DNA from: a virus
IMG/VR virus record: IMGVR_UViG_3300046000_005057
Coordinates: 1 to 38,958 of that record
Reading direction: 5' to 3' (one strand)
Length of the DNA stretch: 38,958 nucleotides
The first letter of the stretch is position 1; each line of letters opens with the position of its first letter. Position numbers and translations under genes: made by a program. Of this stretch, positions 17,055 through 26,045 are shown piece after piece. The notes under the pieces are model-generated. The model was not told where the DNA came from and did not search any database. It was given only the letters and a program-made list of their open reading frames with translations.

Positions 17055-17955
17055 CGAACTCGTAAAGCAAAAGATTAAAACCTTTGAAGATGCTCCCGAT
17101 GAACTTGCTACGGCGGCTCAAAAGGCACAAGCAAAGGCATGGCGTGAACTGTTGCCGTTAATTCAAAAGATGGATGTTGATGCAAATGGTAACATTTCAC
17201 AAACGAATGCGAACATTGAACGAATCGGAATAATTGCAGATAAGTTAAATCAACTGCTAGGTGGTAAAGAATACCAAGATGCAGTTAAAACATTCCTAAG
17301 TTCGATTGATAAGAATGTAGAATTGACTACTGAAATCGCTCAAAAGATTGACAGCAACTTTGAACCAACAACGGCACAGAAGAATCTACTTGCATTAATG
17401 AAAAAAAATGTGATTGATTCTTTGTTCGGTTACGGGTTAAGGGATGTTAATACTCAATTTGTCGAAGCATTGACACTTAACTTAGGTTCAAAATCTTCGT
17501 TATCAGACACGATCAAAGCACTTGAAACGGTTGTTGTTGGTGGTGATGGATTGGATGGAAAATTGGTTAAGCATATTAAAACGGTTGCATTAACAGCATC
17601 AGGGTTAACGGTTGGAGCATATTCAAGAACGGCAAATGATATTATTGGTGCTGAGTTTTTCAAGTATGTGGGCGGTGAGATACCAACAACTAGAGAATTT
17701 TGCCAACATCGTGAAGGCGAGATTTGGCATCGCAAAGAATATGAGTCATGGGGAAATGGCAAGAATGCAGGCGGCTTGGATGACATAGTAGACGGTGAAT
17801 GGGCAGGTCGTGCAGATTGGACAAACGCCTCAACTATCTTTGATCTTCCCGGTGGTTGGAATTGCAGACATGCTGTTGTTCCAGTTCTTACGAGATTAGT
17901 TCCCGAAACGGTAAAAGCAAGGGCAGAAGCCGAGGGGTTTTATAATCCGGAATAA
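17041..17955 (+). CDS. Minor head protein (MuF/SPP1 gp7-like)
   Basis: This 304-residue protein overlaps the portal gene by 14 bases. Its N-terminal two thirds are helical. The C-terminal part has the pattern seen in Mu F / SPP1 gp7 minor head proteins: TTREFCQHREGEIWHRKEY, then WAGRADW, and DLPGGWNCRHAVVPV with the Cys/His pair. Such proteins associate with the portal inside the capsid and can be ejected with DNA. No extra toxin-like domain is present. Position between portal and scaffold supports the call. Confidence 0.78.
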   Translation: MASFDELVKQKIKTFEDAPDELATAAQKAQAKAWRELLPLIQKMDVDANGNISQTNANIERIGIIADKLNQLLGGKEYQDAVKTFLSSIDKNVELTTEIAQKIDSNFEPTTAQKNLLALMKKNVIDSLFGYGLRDVNTQFVEALTLNLGSKSSLSDTIKALETVVVGGDGLDGKLVKHIKTVALTASGLTVGAYSRTANDIIGAEFFKYVGGEIPTTREFCQHREGEIWHRKEYESWGNGKNAGGLDDIVDGEWAGRADWTNASTIFDLPGGWNCRHAVVPVLTRLVPETVKARAEAEGFYNPE

Positions 17956-17959
17956 TTTA

Positions 17960-17967
17960 TAACTTTG
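17960..17967 (+). promoter_or_regulatory. -7 promoter element, head gene operon
   Basis: TAACTTTG matches TAnnTTTG exactly and ends five bases before the GTG at 17972, so transcription would begin at or next to the start codon. No good -33 TTTG is seen at the usual distance. Confidence 0.5.
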
Positions 17968-17971
17968 AACT

Positions 17972-18184
17972 GTGAATCGTATCGTAATGCCTGACGGTCA
18001 AATCAAAGTCAACGTGAGTACATCCGTTGCAGACCTGTTATTTAAGCAAGGCGGTAGAATACTAGAACTGCAACCAATACAACTGATATATTATGCCGAT
18101 CAAACCGGAAGAAGCACTGGAACTAGTGAAATTCCTAAACCTAGACGAAAGCGAAAGCCTAGACCAAGCGAAGGAAAAGTTTAA
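17972..18184 (+). CDS. Small basic hypothetical protein
   Basis: Seventy residues if started at GTG 17972; an ATG at 17987 would give 65. The N-terminal half is beta-like (GQIKVNVSTSVADLL) and the tail is strongly basic (PRRKRKPRPSEGKV). Its last 92 bases overlap the scaffold gene in another frame, unusually long for this genome, so the basic tail may partly reflect the overlapping code. The -7 promoter element just upstream supports expression. Function unknown. Confidence 0.55.
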   Translation: MNRIVMPDGQIKVNVSTSVADLLFKQGGRILELQPIQLIYYADQTGRSTGTSEIPKPRRKRKPRPSEGKV

Positions 18185-18908
18185 TTTATCTTACCTCAAA
18201 TCTGAGGAACTGAACAACAAGATCGGACGGCTAACCGGCTCGGTTGCTGCTGTTGTAAAAAAAGCATACGAACCTTTTGGTGTAACTCTTTCGGATGAAG
18301 ATTTCAAAACTCAAAAGATTGAAGATGTAATTCGTGGAGCATCGGATAAGGCGAAGACATTTTTTGAAACCCAAAAGTCCGAATGGGAAAAACGTGCAGA
18401 GGGTAAAGGTGGCGAAGAACTGGTCAAGCAATGGGAGGATAAATACAAGAAGGTTGAGAAATCACTTTTGGAAGAAAAGCAACTCAAAGCAGATGTGTTG
18501 GCTCAATTCGATGGGTTTAAAACTCAGGTTGAGGTTGAAAAGAAACAAACCAAGCTAAACGGAATCTTCGAAAAGGCACTCGAAGAAATAAAGATTGATC
18601 CAACAACTGACAAATACAAGTTGAAAGGCTTCAAATCTGAGTTTTTTGAGAAGTTTAAAATTGACCTTGAAGAAGATTCACCGATCATTAAAGAAATCAA
18701 AACGGGTGAGAAGTTGAAATCTTCTGCAAAGGCAGGTTCTTACATGACCGTTTCTGATGTGCTATTAAAAGAAGCAACCGAAGCCGGAATACTTCAAAAG
18801 AATCCACATCAGGGCAAACCAGCAAACGGGAAAACAGCACCGGCGGCGAATGAACCTGAGAAAAAAATAATTCGCGGTGTTAATCCACGTTTTCTTGGTG
18901 GTGTTTAA
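18093..18908 (+). CDS. Probable capsid scaffolding protein
   Basis: A 271-residue, highly charged, mainly helical protein directly before the major capsid gene. It has a coiled-coil centre (KSEWEKRAEGKGGEELVKQWEDKY split over two helices), many Lys/Glu and almost no cysteine. The C-terminal end, with KIIRGVNPRFLGGV, is basic, as expected for the capsid-binding end of scaffolds. No protease domain is visible. The assignment is by composition and order, typical of phage scaffolds, which have little sequence conservation. Confidence 0.7.
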   Translation: MPIKPEEALELVKFLNLDESESLDQAKEKFNLSYLKSEELNNKIGRLTGSVAAVVKKAYEPFGVTLSDEDFKTQKIEDVIRGASDKAKTFFETQKSEWEKRAEGKGGEELVKQWEDKYKKVEKSLLEEKQLKADVLAQFDGFKTQVEVEKKQTKLNGIFEKALEEIKIDPTTDKYKLKGFKSEFFEKFKIDLEEDSPIIKEIKTGEKLKSSAKAGSYMTVSDVLLKEATEAGILQKNPHQGKPANGKTAPAANEPEKKIIRGVNPRFLGGV

Positions 18909-18956
18909 AATTTAATTACTTTTACCTCACTTTCATGTTTGGGTTTAAGTTGACAA

Positions 18957-18997
18957 AAAAAAGGATTGTTAGGTCTTGTATCTTTCAATCCTTTTTT
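18957..18997 (+). terminator. Rho-independent terminator after the scaffold gene
   Basis: AAAAGGATTG (18959-18968) pairs with CAATCC plus the start of a T run (18986-18997), leaving a 17-base loop. It closes the head operon just before the capsid promoter and, being A-rich on its 5' side, may act in both directions. Confidence 0.75.
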
Positions 18998-19000
18998 ACG

Positions 19001-19008
19001 TATATTTG
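19001..19008 (+). promoter_or_regulatory. Major capsid gene promoter (-7 element)
   Basis: TATATTTG is a perfect TAnnTTTG and follows the terminator T run. The surrounding text (cg before, AACCG after) is shared with the promoters of the two structured RNAs at 35.0 and 36.05 kb. A CTTG at 18975-18978 is a weak -33 candidate. Confidence 0.65.
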
Positions 19009-19012
19009 AACC

Positions 19013-19113
19013 GCATTAAGACAGCACGTAGTCTGACAAGACTGTAAATTGTAAATCGTAGGCGAAGCATCAGCCTTTTAAATTCGATTGCATACTTACA
19101 AATTCGACTACAA
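19013..19113 (+). ncRNA. Structured 5' leader of the major capsid gene
   Basis: About 100 bases with several self-complementary parts. AGTCT-gaca-AGACT (around 19030-19043) is a small hairpin. GTAGTC at 19028-19033 can instead pair with GACTAC just before the start codon. TTGTAA and TTACAA enclose a GGC..GCC hairpin. The loop-to-3' pairing makes a pseudoknot or a switch possible. The single-sequence evidence is moderate. Confidence 0.42.
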
Positions 19114-20163
19114 ATGTCTATTTCACGAATTTTATCGGAATGCCCGAACATACAGCTACCATTAGGTGAGTTGTTTATTGAGGTTGGTCAACGTGAGCAA
19201 CTTCCTTTTCTTGAATTTCTTAACTCGGCTGAAAATCAATCTGCCATCGTTCAAAGTGTTTCGCCGGGAGGTGGTAAACTTCGGACGGTTGAGGCTCGTT
19301 GGATTCAGCGTTTGCCTGAAACCGAAGTTGAAGCCGGAGCAGATATTAAAGCCTGTTCTGCAACAAACGAATACGGTGATTCAACCACTACTTACACGCT
19401 TGAAACTACGGACACGTTCCAAGCATCTGCCTTAATTGATGCCGAAGCAATTGCACGTCATTGTCAGGACAATTCACGTTACATCCTAGAAACGGTTATG
19501 CGACTGATGGATGTGCTTGATCGTAAGGTTTCTTCTGCTACTGCTACTCAGGCTGTTGCTTTAACAGGAACTTGGGGTACTGAGGTTGAAGCGTTCTATA
19601 CCGTTAACGGATCTGAGCAACTTGTACTTGCAACACGTCAAACAGGCGGACAGGCTCTTAATGAGTTCACCCTTGCCGACATTCAACAAGCAACAAGAAT
19701 GGCAAACTATCCGGGCGCACCTATCGCTTTTGGTGGTGCAGAAATGCAACGCTATGCAAATGCAGTACTTGCCGGATGTTGCACTCAATACGGAATCGAT
19801 CTTGCAGCTATTTCGTCTCAAAACGGTTTCGGATTTGCTTATGACGCTCGTTTGGTTTCTGCTTTAGGCTCAAACCTTGAAGCGATTATCACAACTCCGG
19901 GAGCGATTCAGTTATTGTCTTACAACTTGGCTCAATGGAATCAGGGTGTTACTTTCTCAATGGGTACTGGTTACTCTCGTGTGATCGTTACAACTCCTGC
20001 CGGGCTGTCTGCTGACTTGACGATGAAAGATGACTGCGGTAATTTATCAATCGTTCTGACCTTCACAGGCAAGGTGGTTGCGTTGCCAACGAACATCTAC
20101 GAATCTGCGGATAAGTATTCAGGTGTTAACTACGTGAATCAAGTATTGATCACAAACCCGTAA
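19114..20163 (+). CDS. Major capsid protein
   Basis: The 349-residue product lies after the scaffold gene and has its own strong promoter, a structured leader and a terminator 90 bases after its stop, all expected for the most abundant virion protein. Composition is balanced, with long stretches of small and polar residues (GAPIAFGGAEMQRYANAV) and a C-terminal beta region; I infer the HK97 fold from context. The zero frame ends ITNP-stop, but AAACCCG directly before the stop is a slippery heptamer and a hairpin follows, so part of the protein probably carries 28 more residues from the -1 frame. The capsid call is contextual but well supported. Confidence 0.82.
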   Translation: MSISRILSECPNIQLPLGELFIEVGQREQLPFLEFLNSAENQSAIVQSVSPGGGKLRTVEARWIQRLPETEVEAGADIKACSATNEYGDSTTTYTLETTDTFQASALIDAEAIARHCQDNSRYILETVMRLMDVLDRKVSSATATQAVALTGTWGTEVEAFYTVNGSEQLVLATRQTGGQALNEFTLADIQQATRMANYPGAPIAFGGAEMQRYANAVLAGCCTQYGIDLAAISSQNGFGFAYDARLVSALGSNLEAIITTPGAIQLLSYNLAQWNQGVTFSMGTGYSRVIVTTPAGLSADLTMKDDCGNLSIVLTFTGKVVALPTNIYESADKYSGVNYVNQVLITNP

Positions 20164-20246
20164 ATCCTGATCTGCCAATCTCCAAGCAGTTTCAGGATGG
20201 ATTTGATTTTCAATTCCAATCCGGAGAAGATTATGATTTCCAATAA
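20154..20246 (+). CDS. -1 frameshift extension of the major capsid protein
   Basis: AAACCCG at 20154-20160 is read A AAC CCG in the capsid frame, directly before the TAA stop. A -1 slip continues with GTA and reads 28 residues to a stop at 20244-20246. The new tail includes QFQDGFDFQFQSGEDYDFQ, a repeat of an FQDG-type motif also seen at the end of the 9503-11158 tail protein. The frame has no ATG, GTG or TTG start of its own, so only frameshifting (or readthrough with another shift) could express it. A hairpin lies three bases after the stop's first base: ATCCTGA (20164-20170) with TCAGGAT (20192-20198), and an inner CTGC/GCAG. Confidence 0.65.
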   Translation, partial: KPVNPDLPISKQFQDGFDFQFQSGEDYDFQ

Positions 20247-20249
20247 ACT

Positions 20250-20282
20250 ATCTGCTCGGTGTAATAGCCGGGCAGATTTTTA
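20250..20282 (+). terminator. Rho-independent terminator after the capsid gene
   Basis: ATCTGCTCGG (20250-20259) pairs with CCGGGCAGAT (20268-20277), one U-G pair included, closing an eight-base loop and running into five T. It isolates the capsid transcript from the next genes. Confidence 0.82.
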
Positions 20283-20294
20283 AAAAACTTAAAG

Positions 20295-21308
20295 ATGTGC
20301 TACGAAAGTTTACTAGGTCTTAAAGATTGCACGTTAACCGATCCGATAACCGGACTTTATATTGATACGCTCGGTATCACATCTCCTTTACTTGATCAGT
20401 TTATCACTTCGCAATATCAAACGGGTGTTGAACTATTCGAAGATAAACGATCACTTGCATGGCGTAAAATTTCCTCTGATTTTATTTCTAGGTTATCGCC
20501 AATGATGAAAGCCGACACGATAATTGATTCAATGCGAATCGGGCAAGTGTTGACAAATTCATCGAATGTTGATACTGCTTTAGGTGCAGGAAATTATGGC
20601 GGAATACGTGTAAAGATTGATCCAAATTCAAGTTCATTCCTAGCGTTTAACCTTTCTGATTTCAGTATCGCAATTCCTGCAGGTTCGGTTAATACTTCCG
20701 TTCTTGTGTTCGATATGACAACGGGATTGAAGATTGATACATTCGTTTATGCAGTCGGTTCGGTTGATCAGTACATAAACAAAAACTACTTTGCAAAAAG
20801 GCGTAAAGCTGACCTAGCATTTGTTTATGAATCTTTGGTTGACACTTACCGGTTAACAGTCAAAAAAGGATCTTGCACCGATTGCGGCGGTAATATTAAA
20901 GACGCTCACATTTGCCCGTTTGTTGATGCTAGTGGCATTCAATTAACAACTGATGGAACAACTATACTAAGTTCAAATGTAGCTAAGTACACGCAAGGAA
21001 TGAGTTTGGTTTACAACGTGAACTGCGATCGTGAATCATGGTTGTGTTCCATCGGCGGTTTGCTTGCTTTGGCTTTGGCTTATGGAACTGCTGTTGAGAT
21101 TTATGATTATGCCTTGACAATTTCACCAACTAAACGAGTTAACACGGCGGTATCAGTTACGATTGATCAACTTACACAGGCTCGTTCAATTGCAGCCGAT
21201 AAATATAACATCGAACTTCAAACAGTCTTGCAAAACATGAGATTACCGAACGATGTTCATTGCTTCGATTGCCAAAAGAATATTAAATACGTAACCGCAT
21301 TGCCATGA
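20295..21308 (+). CDS. Hypothetical head-tail or virion protein
   Basis: The 337-residue product follows the capsid terminator. It has a cysteine pair TDCGGN near the middle plus CPF, further cysteines near the C terminus (VHCFDCQKN), and helices around ADKYNIELQTVLQNM. It is not recognised as a known family; its place between capsid and a probable tail-completion gene suggests a head-completion or connector protein. The ATGA overlap with the following gene suggests co-translation. No promoter of its own was identified, so readthrough of the capsid terminator is likely. Confidence 0.6.
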   Translation: MCYESLLGLKDCTLTDPITGLYIDTLGITSPLLDQFITSQYQTGVELFEDKRSLAWRKISSDFISRLSPMMKADTIIDSMRIGQVLTNSSNVDTALGAGNYGGIRVKIDPNSSSFLAFNLSDFSIAIPAGSVNTSVLVFDMTTGLKIDTFVYAVGSVDQYINKNYFAKRRKADLAFVYESLVDTYRLTVKKGSCTDCGGNIKDAHICPFVDASGIQLTTDGTTILSSNVAKYTQGMSLVYNVNCDRESWLCSIGGLLALALAYGTAVEIYDYALTISPTKRVNTAVSVTIDQLTQARSIAADKYNIELQTVLQNMRLPNDVHCFDCQKNIKYVTALP

Positions 21309-21871
21309 TAACGGTTGATCAGGTTGATAAGAATTTAAACTCAATGCTAGAGGGGTGGTTTACTAATTTTGAACCATTGTACAAGGCTGTTTCACAAGAG
21401 AAGTTGGCAATGGATGAAAGAATATTTCCAACGGGTAAAGGTGGCGGAACTAATGTGGCAGGGGATGTACTTCCAACCGATCCTTATTCAACAACTGCAA
21501 TCTATGTTTCACCTAAAGATGTTAGAAATGCCCCTGCAAAGTTTAAGAAAGGTAAACGAGGCAAACCAATTAAATCGCTTTATTTTCCTTTTGGCTATGC
21601 TCAACTTAAAAGCGAAACATCAGCCACTAAACCGCTTCAATTAATCGGGCTTGGTAACGGCGGCTTGTATGCTTCATTTTTAAAAACTCCATTATCAGAA
21701 GATGGTTTAAATTGCTCAATTGAAATCGGAACAGAACAAATCGGAAAGGTTGACGGCTTAGAATCCAAATACGGCATCATATTTAAACCGACCAAAGAAG
21801 AACAAGATGCAATGCTTGAACTACACGCAGAATTAATCATCGAACAAATTAACAAACAATTCAATGGCTGA
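21305..21871 (+). CDS. Probable head-tail connector or tail-completion protein
   Basis: This 188-residue protein starts in the ATGA ending the previous gene and overlaps the fibre gene by eight bases. It has a glycine-rich loop (PTGKGGGTNVAGD), a basic loop (KFKKGKRGKPIKS) and a C-terminal helix ending QINKQFNG. A short alpha/beta protein between capsid and fibre genes is what HK97 gp10-type tail-completion proteins look like. I see no diagnostic motif, so the role is positional. Confidence 0.5.
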   Translation: MITVDQVDKNLNSMLEGWFTNFEPLYKAVSQEKLAMDERIFPTGKGGGTNVAGDVLPTDPYSTTAIYVSPKDVRNAPAKFKKGKRGKPIKSLYFPFGYAQLKSETSATKPLQLIGLGNGGLYASFLKTPLSEDGLNCSIEIGTEQIGKVDGLESKYGIIFKPTKEEQDAMLELHAELIIEQINKQFNG

Positions 21872-23090
21872 AAAACTAACAGATAGAACCGCTAAAACAA
21901 GCAATTTTGCTGACGGTGATTTAGTTCACGTTGTGGATGTTTCCGATACTTCGCAAGATCCAGCAGGGAGTTCATTTAAATCCACGATTGGCAATATTTA
22001 CGGCTCGTATTTAGCACCAAAGATTACATCAGCTCAAATCGTTACAAATGCAGCAGATACTTATTCGCTCACTTTAGCAGACAGTTCAAGCTCGAATCAT
22101 TATCTATTTTTGCAAACTGATTCTGGTGATCCATTTGTTGATGTTACAGTTACGAGTTATGCATCACCTAAAGATGGGGCAATACTCGTAATAAGATTAA
22201 ACAGAGCAGGTACGGACGATCTAAGTATTCCCGGATTTTCGGCAGGAAGCGGATTTTCAGCAGGTATTTATACGGCTAGATATTCAAGTTCTGCGGTTAG
22301 TTGGTTGCCTGTTAATTATTCATCAATTTCAGCAGTTGATTTGCAAACTGCAACAGATAACGGAAACACAACCACTAACAATATTCAGTTCGGAGCAGGA
22401 TCGGGAATAATACTTGACAACGGCTCAATTCTTCGAGAAGGCACAACAGATGCAGGCACAGGAGGGAATAATGGAATCGCTCAAATATGCGGAGTTGGTT
22501 ATGAGTTAAAATGGGAGGCAGGGAGTCAGTATGTAATGGATGGCAATGGCTTGCTTGTTCGTGAGGTAAATCATAAATTTAATACTGCTCCCGGTGTTGG
22601 TAATGATGACTCTGAGGGATTCTATGTTGGCTCACGTTGGGTATTAGACGATGGAACTATTTATACTTGTACGGATGCAAGTACTGGAGCTGCGGATTGG
22701 GTTGTTCAATTTCCTGAGATTAATTTAAAAGTAAGTTTAACAGCAGCTCAAATTAAAACAGCAAATTCAGTTCCGATTGATATTGGACTTCCTGCTAGTG
22801 GAGTTGGTTATTATTGGAGGGTAACCCATTCAGATATTAATTTAACTTATGGATCAGTTCCATTTACAAGTGTTTTATTATTAATTGGTATAAACTCTAC
22901 TGGTGCTCCTTATAAAGAAAGTGATAAAATAAGCTCAGCTGCAAATATTTTTTCTACTTGTGAAACTTCTTATAACATTATAACAAATATTGCCGAAAAC
23001 GATATTATAAGTATTTGGGCTGACGCAGATTCCTTAGTAGGCGATTCAACAATTGACTGTTACATAACCGTTGTTAAAGTTGCTTTGTAA
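21864..23090 (+). CDS. Tail fibre-like protein
   Basis: A 408-residue protein rich in Thr, Ser, Gly and Asp. It begins with an ADGDLVHVVDVSDTS segment often seen at the N terminus of phage fibre or appendage proteins, and continues in irregular beta strands (GSGIILDNGSILREGT, YVMDGNGLLVREVN). The C-terminal 120 residues (ISLTAAQIKT-like start then YYWRVTHSDINL) look like a compact globular tip. It is followed immediately by a longer fibre gene. A host-range role is likely from composition and position. Confidence 0.65.
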   Translation: MAEKLTDRTAKTSNFADGDLVHVVDVSDTSQDPAGSSFKSTIGNIYGSYLAPKITSAQIVTNAADTYSLTLADSSSSNHYLFLQTDSGDPFVDVTVTSYASPKDGAILVIRLNRAGTDDLSIPGFSAGSGFSAGIYTARYSSSAVSWLPVNYSSISAVDLQTATDNGNTTTNNIQFGAGSGIILDNGSILREGTTDAGTGGNNGIAQICGVGYELKWEAGSQYVMDGNGLLVREVNHKFNTAPGVGNDDSEGFYVGSRWVLDDGTIYTCTDASTGAADWVVQFPEINLKVSLTAAQIKTANSVPIDIGLPASGVGYYWRVTHSDINLTYGSVPFTSVLLLIGINSTGAPYKESDKISSAANIFSTCETSYNIITNIAENDIISIWADADSLVGDSTIDCYITVVKVAL

Positions 23091-26045
23091 ATGAACCTAC
23101 TCTCACTCATAATTGACCGACTCAATCAACGGGTTGCAACACATAACCTGTTCGATCAGATTTACGGCTTATCAGAACTCAATCAAAACGGTAATGAAAG
23201 GGCTTGGATAAATTATATCGGTGATGGTCAGGCTCAGGTTGTGAGCGATTATGATGGAGCAAATGGAACAATATTCTGGGCGAAACGTGGTCGTGTTTCA
23301 TTGTCAAAGAATGAGCAGTATAATGCTGTAAGCTGCAAGCAATTATACTTGACTTCAATTCCTTTAACTGCTTATGCAATCGTTCGTAAATCTTCGCTCC
23401 CTTGCGATCTTGCTGATTCGGTTGATTTCGTGGCTAATCAGATCTTCAAGTATGTATCAGGCAAGGATGTTGATTTTAAACTTGCAACCGGGCTGATTCA
23501 ATACGATGTAGTTCCTGCTAGTTATGGCGAGGAAAGCAAAACACTATCTAAGAACTATGAATGGGCTTGCGTAACTGTTGATTTTAATATCGAGATTACC
23601 TCAGATTCAAATGATGGATGTTATGCCCCCTGTGATAATGTTCCGCTTCCTCCTTATAATCCTCCTGCTGGCACTTGCTGTAATATTGCAGTCTATGACG
23701 AAGGAGAAATAATAACAGAATCGGTTACTCAATTTAATTTCACAGGCGAAGGAGTTACGGCTACATCGGTCGGTGGTGCTGTTACAATTACCATCACAGG
23801 AGGTGGCTCGGGTTCTGCCGAATGGGGATCAATTGCTACTGGAACAGGTGTTGCTTCACAGTCTGATTTAGTTTCTTATTTGGCTGCGAACTTTTATCCG
23901 TTAATCGGAAATCCATCAGCGTTTTTGGTTGCTTCTGCCCTTGCACCTTATCTTACTTCAGCAAATGCAGCGATAACTTATTATCAAATTCCAACGGGCA
24001 ACACTTCACAGTATATTCGTGGCGATGGATCAATTGCTAATTTTCCATCTGTTGGTTCGGGAACGGTTACATCAGTTGATCTTTCAATGCCGCCTGCGTT
24101 TACTGTTTCAGGAAATCCAGTTACAGCAGCAGGAACGTTAGCCGTTTCAGCAGCAGGAACAGCATCGCAGTATATCAGAGGCGATGGACAATTAGCCACA
24201 TTGCCAAATAATTCAAGCGGTGGTTCTTCGATAAGTTATTACCTCAACGGTGGAACGGCTGCTAGTGTTGCGACTTATTATCAGATGAGCAAAACGGCAG
24301 TAATCGGAGTTGGTGCTGATTTTTCTCTAGCAGGGAATGGTTTAATTTCTCAATGGTTAACCGATGCTAATGATCCGAACAGGTTAGAAATTGTCGCAGG
24401 GAGTTGGGATTTTCAATTCTACATGTCCGCATCATCATCGGGCGGAACACCTGCATTTTACGTTGAACTTCTAAAATACGATGGAGTTAATTTTACAACG
24501 ATTGCAAACAGTTCTGCCGTACCTGAAAATATAACAGGCGGCACTTCGATTGATTTGTACATCACATCACTTGCAATTCCGCAAACAACGCTACTCGTTA
24601 CAGATCGGTTAGCGATTCGGGTGTACGTCGTTAATTCGGTAATTGGCAGAACAATTACAATGCACACCCAAGATTCACACCTTTGTGAGATTGTAACCAA
24701 TTTTGCAGGAGGAATCAGCGCATTAAATGGATTGACTGAAAACACTCAATATTTTGCCGTTGGAACTAGCGGAACTGATTTTGCAATAAATTCCTTAACA
24801 GACACTCACACATTTAATCTACCAACAGCATCAGCAACTAACAGAGGTGCATTAAGTTCGGCTGATTGGTCAACTTTTGACAGCAAACTTTCATCGATAT
24901 CAGGAATTGCAGCAGGCGGTGATTTAACGGGAACATATCCGAATCCAACAATTAAAACTTCGGTGGCATTAGCAGGAAGTCCAACTACAACTACTCAACT
25001 ACCATCAGACAATTCAACTAAGATAGCTACAACAGCTTATGTTGATTCAGCTTCTTTTATTAATAGAATAGCCCCATCCATCAAACAAACATTTTGGAAT
25101 AGAGTTAATACATCTGGCGCAAGTGCTTGTGTTTACTGCCCTGTAAACGATGTATTGTATGTAACCAATGCAACAACAGGCTCGGTATATTGTTTTAATG
25201 TATCTACGGGTGAACTTAAAGCTACAATAGTAGTAACAAATGCCGCAGGGGTTTTTTACTTGCCATTAAAAGGCGAGATTTATGTATCAACTACAACAAC
25301 GGGTACAATTACTAGAATTTCAACAGCAACATCACCTACATCTTTAGGGACTATTGCAGGAAGTGGAACACTTGGACTGTTTTTAATTGAGTATAGTGCA
25401 ACAAAAGTTTTTATATGCAATCAAATTTCTAATACCGTAACTGTAATTGACCCAACAGCCGCAGCAGGGGCAGGTGCAGTTGTGGCAACAATCTTGGCGA
25501 TTGCATCGCCAAGAGATATGACCTTAAATTCAAATGGAAGTAGTGCGCAAAATAACAGAATTGTAGTTTCAACCGATACAGGTGTTATTATTATAAACCC
25601 ATCAACGAATGCCGTTACTGCAACTGTTACAAATGTTGGAGGCGCAATAGGCTCAGGTAGGGATATAGTCTACATTTCATCACTTGACTTGTATGCGGTG
25701 GCTGATTTAACAAATAACAGAGTAGTTTATTTAGCTCCTGCAACAGCAACTACTTTTACTGCATCTGCTTATACATATTCAATTCTGCAAGCATCGGGAT
25801 TGGTTTATGATTCGGTAAATAATAAATTGTTTTGCGCTGGGCTTCCTTTTGGTTTAGCTACTAATAACCCTATTTCAATATATTTCATAAACCCAACAAC
25901 AAAAGCCTGTGAAAGGGTTTTTCAAACAGTCGTTTATAGCGGTTTTAGTATTTTTAATCCTAAAAAACCAACAATAAAAGCAGGAGGTAGTTTGTTTATA
26001 ACAGCCGGAGGTTCTGAGGCATCATGTGAATTAATTTATGCATAA
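23091..26045 (+). CDS. Long tail fibre / receptor-binding protein with beta-propeller-like tip
   Basis: The longest gene here, 984 residues. Residues 1 to about 190 form an attachment-like domain. The middle has two YIRGDG units (TSQYIRGDGSIANF and ASQYIRGDGQLATL) and fibre phrases such as FNLPTASATNRGALSSADW and GGDLTGTYPNP. From about residue 690 to the end a repeating pattern occurs (VLYVTNATTGSVYCFN, GEIYVSTTTTGTITRI, KVFICNQISNTVTVID, NRIVVSTDTGVIIINP), the YVTN-type seven-bladed propeller signature. The propeller likely contacts the receptor. Starts one base after the previous stop. Confidence 0.78.
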   Translation: MNLLSLIIDRLNQRVATHNLFDQIYGLSELNQNGNERAWINYIGDGQAQVVSDYDGANGTIFWAKRGRVSLSKNEQYNAVSCKQLYLTSIPLTAYAIVRKSSLPCDLADSVDFVANQIFKYVSGKDVDFKLATGLIQYDVVPASYGEESKTLSKNYEWACVTVDFNIEITSDSNDGCYAPCDNVPLPPYNPPAGTCCNIAVYDEGEIITESVTQFNFTGEGVTATSVGGAVTITITGGGSGSAEWGSIATGTGVASQSDLVSYLAANFYPLIGNPSAFLVASALAPYLTSANAAITYYQIPTGNTSQYIRGDGSIANFPSVGSGTVTSVDLSMPPAFTVSGNPVTAAGTLAVSAAGTASQYIRGDGQLATLPNNSSGGSSISYYLNGGTAASVATYYQMSKTAVIGVGADFSLAGNGLISQWLTDANDPNRLEIVAGSWDFQFYMSASSSGGTPAFYVELLKYDGVNFTTIANSSAVPENITGGTSIDLYITSLAIPQTTLLVTDRLAIRVYVVNSVIGRTITMHTQDSHLCEIVTNFAGGISALNGLTENTQYFAVGTSGTDFAINSLTDTHTFNLPTASATNRGALSSADWSTFDSKLSSISGIAAGGDLTGTYPNPTIKTSVALAGSPTTTTQLPSDNSTKIATTAYVDSASFINRIAPSIKQTFWNRVNTSGASACVYCPVNDVLYVTNATTGSVYCFNVSTGELKATIVVTNAAGVFYLPLKGEIYVSTTTTGTITRISTATSPTSLGTIAGSGTLGLFLIEYSATKVFICNQISNTVTVIDPTAAAGAGAVVATILAIASPRDMTLNSNGSSAQNNRIVVSTDTGVIIINPSTNAVTATVTNVGGAIGSGRDIVYISSLDLYAVADLTNNRVVYLAPATATTFTASAYTYSILQASGLVYDSVNNKLFCAGLPFGLATNNPISIYFINPTTKACERVFQTVVYSGFSIFNPKKPTIKAGGSLFITAGGSEASCELIYA

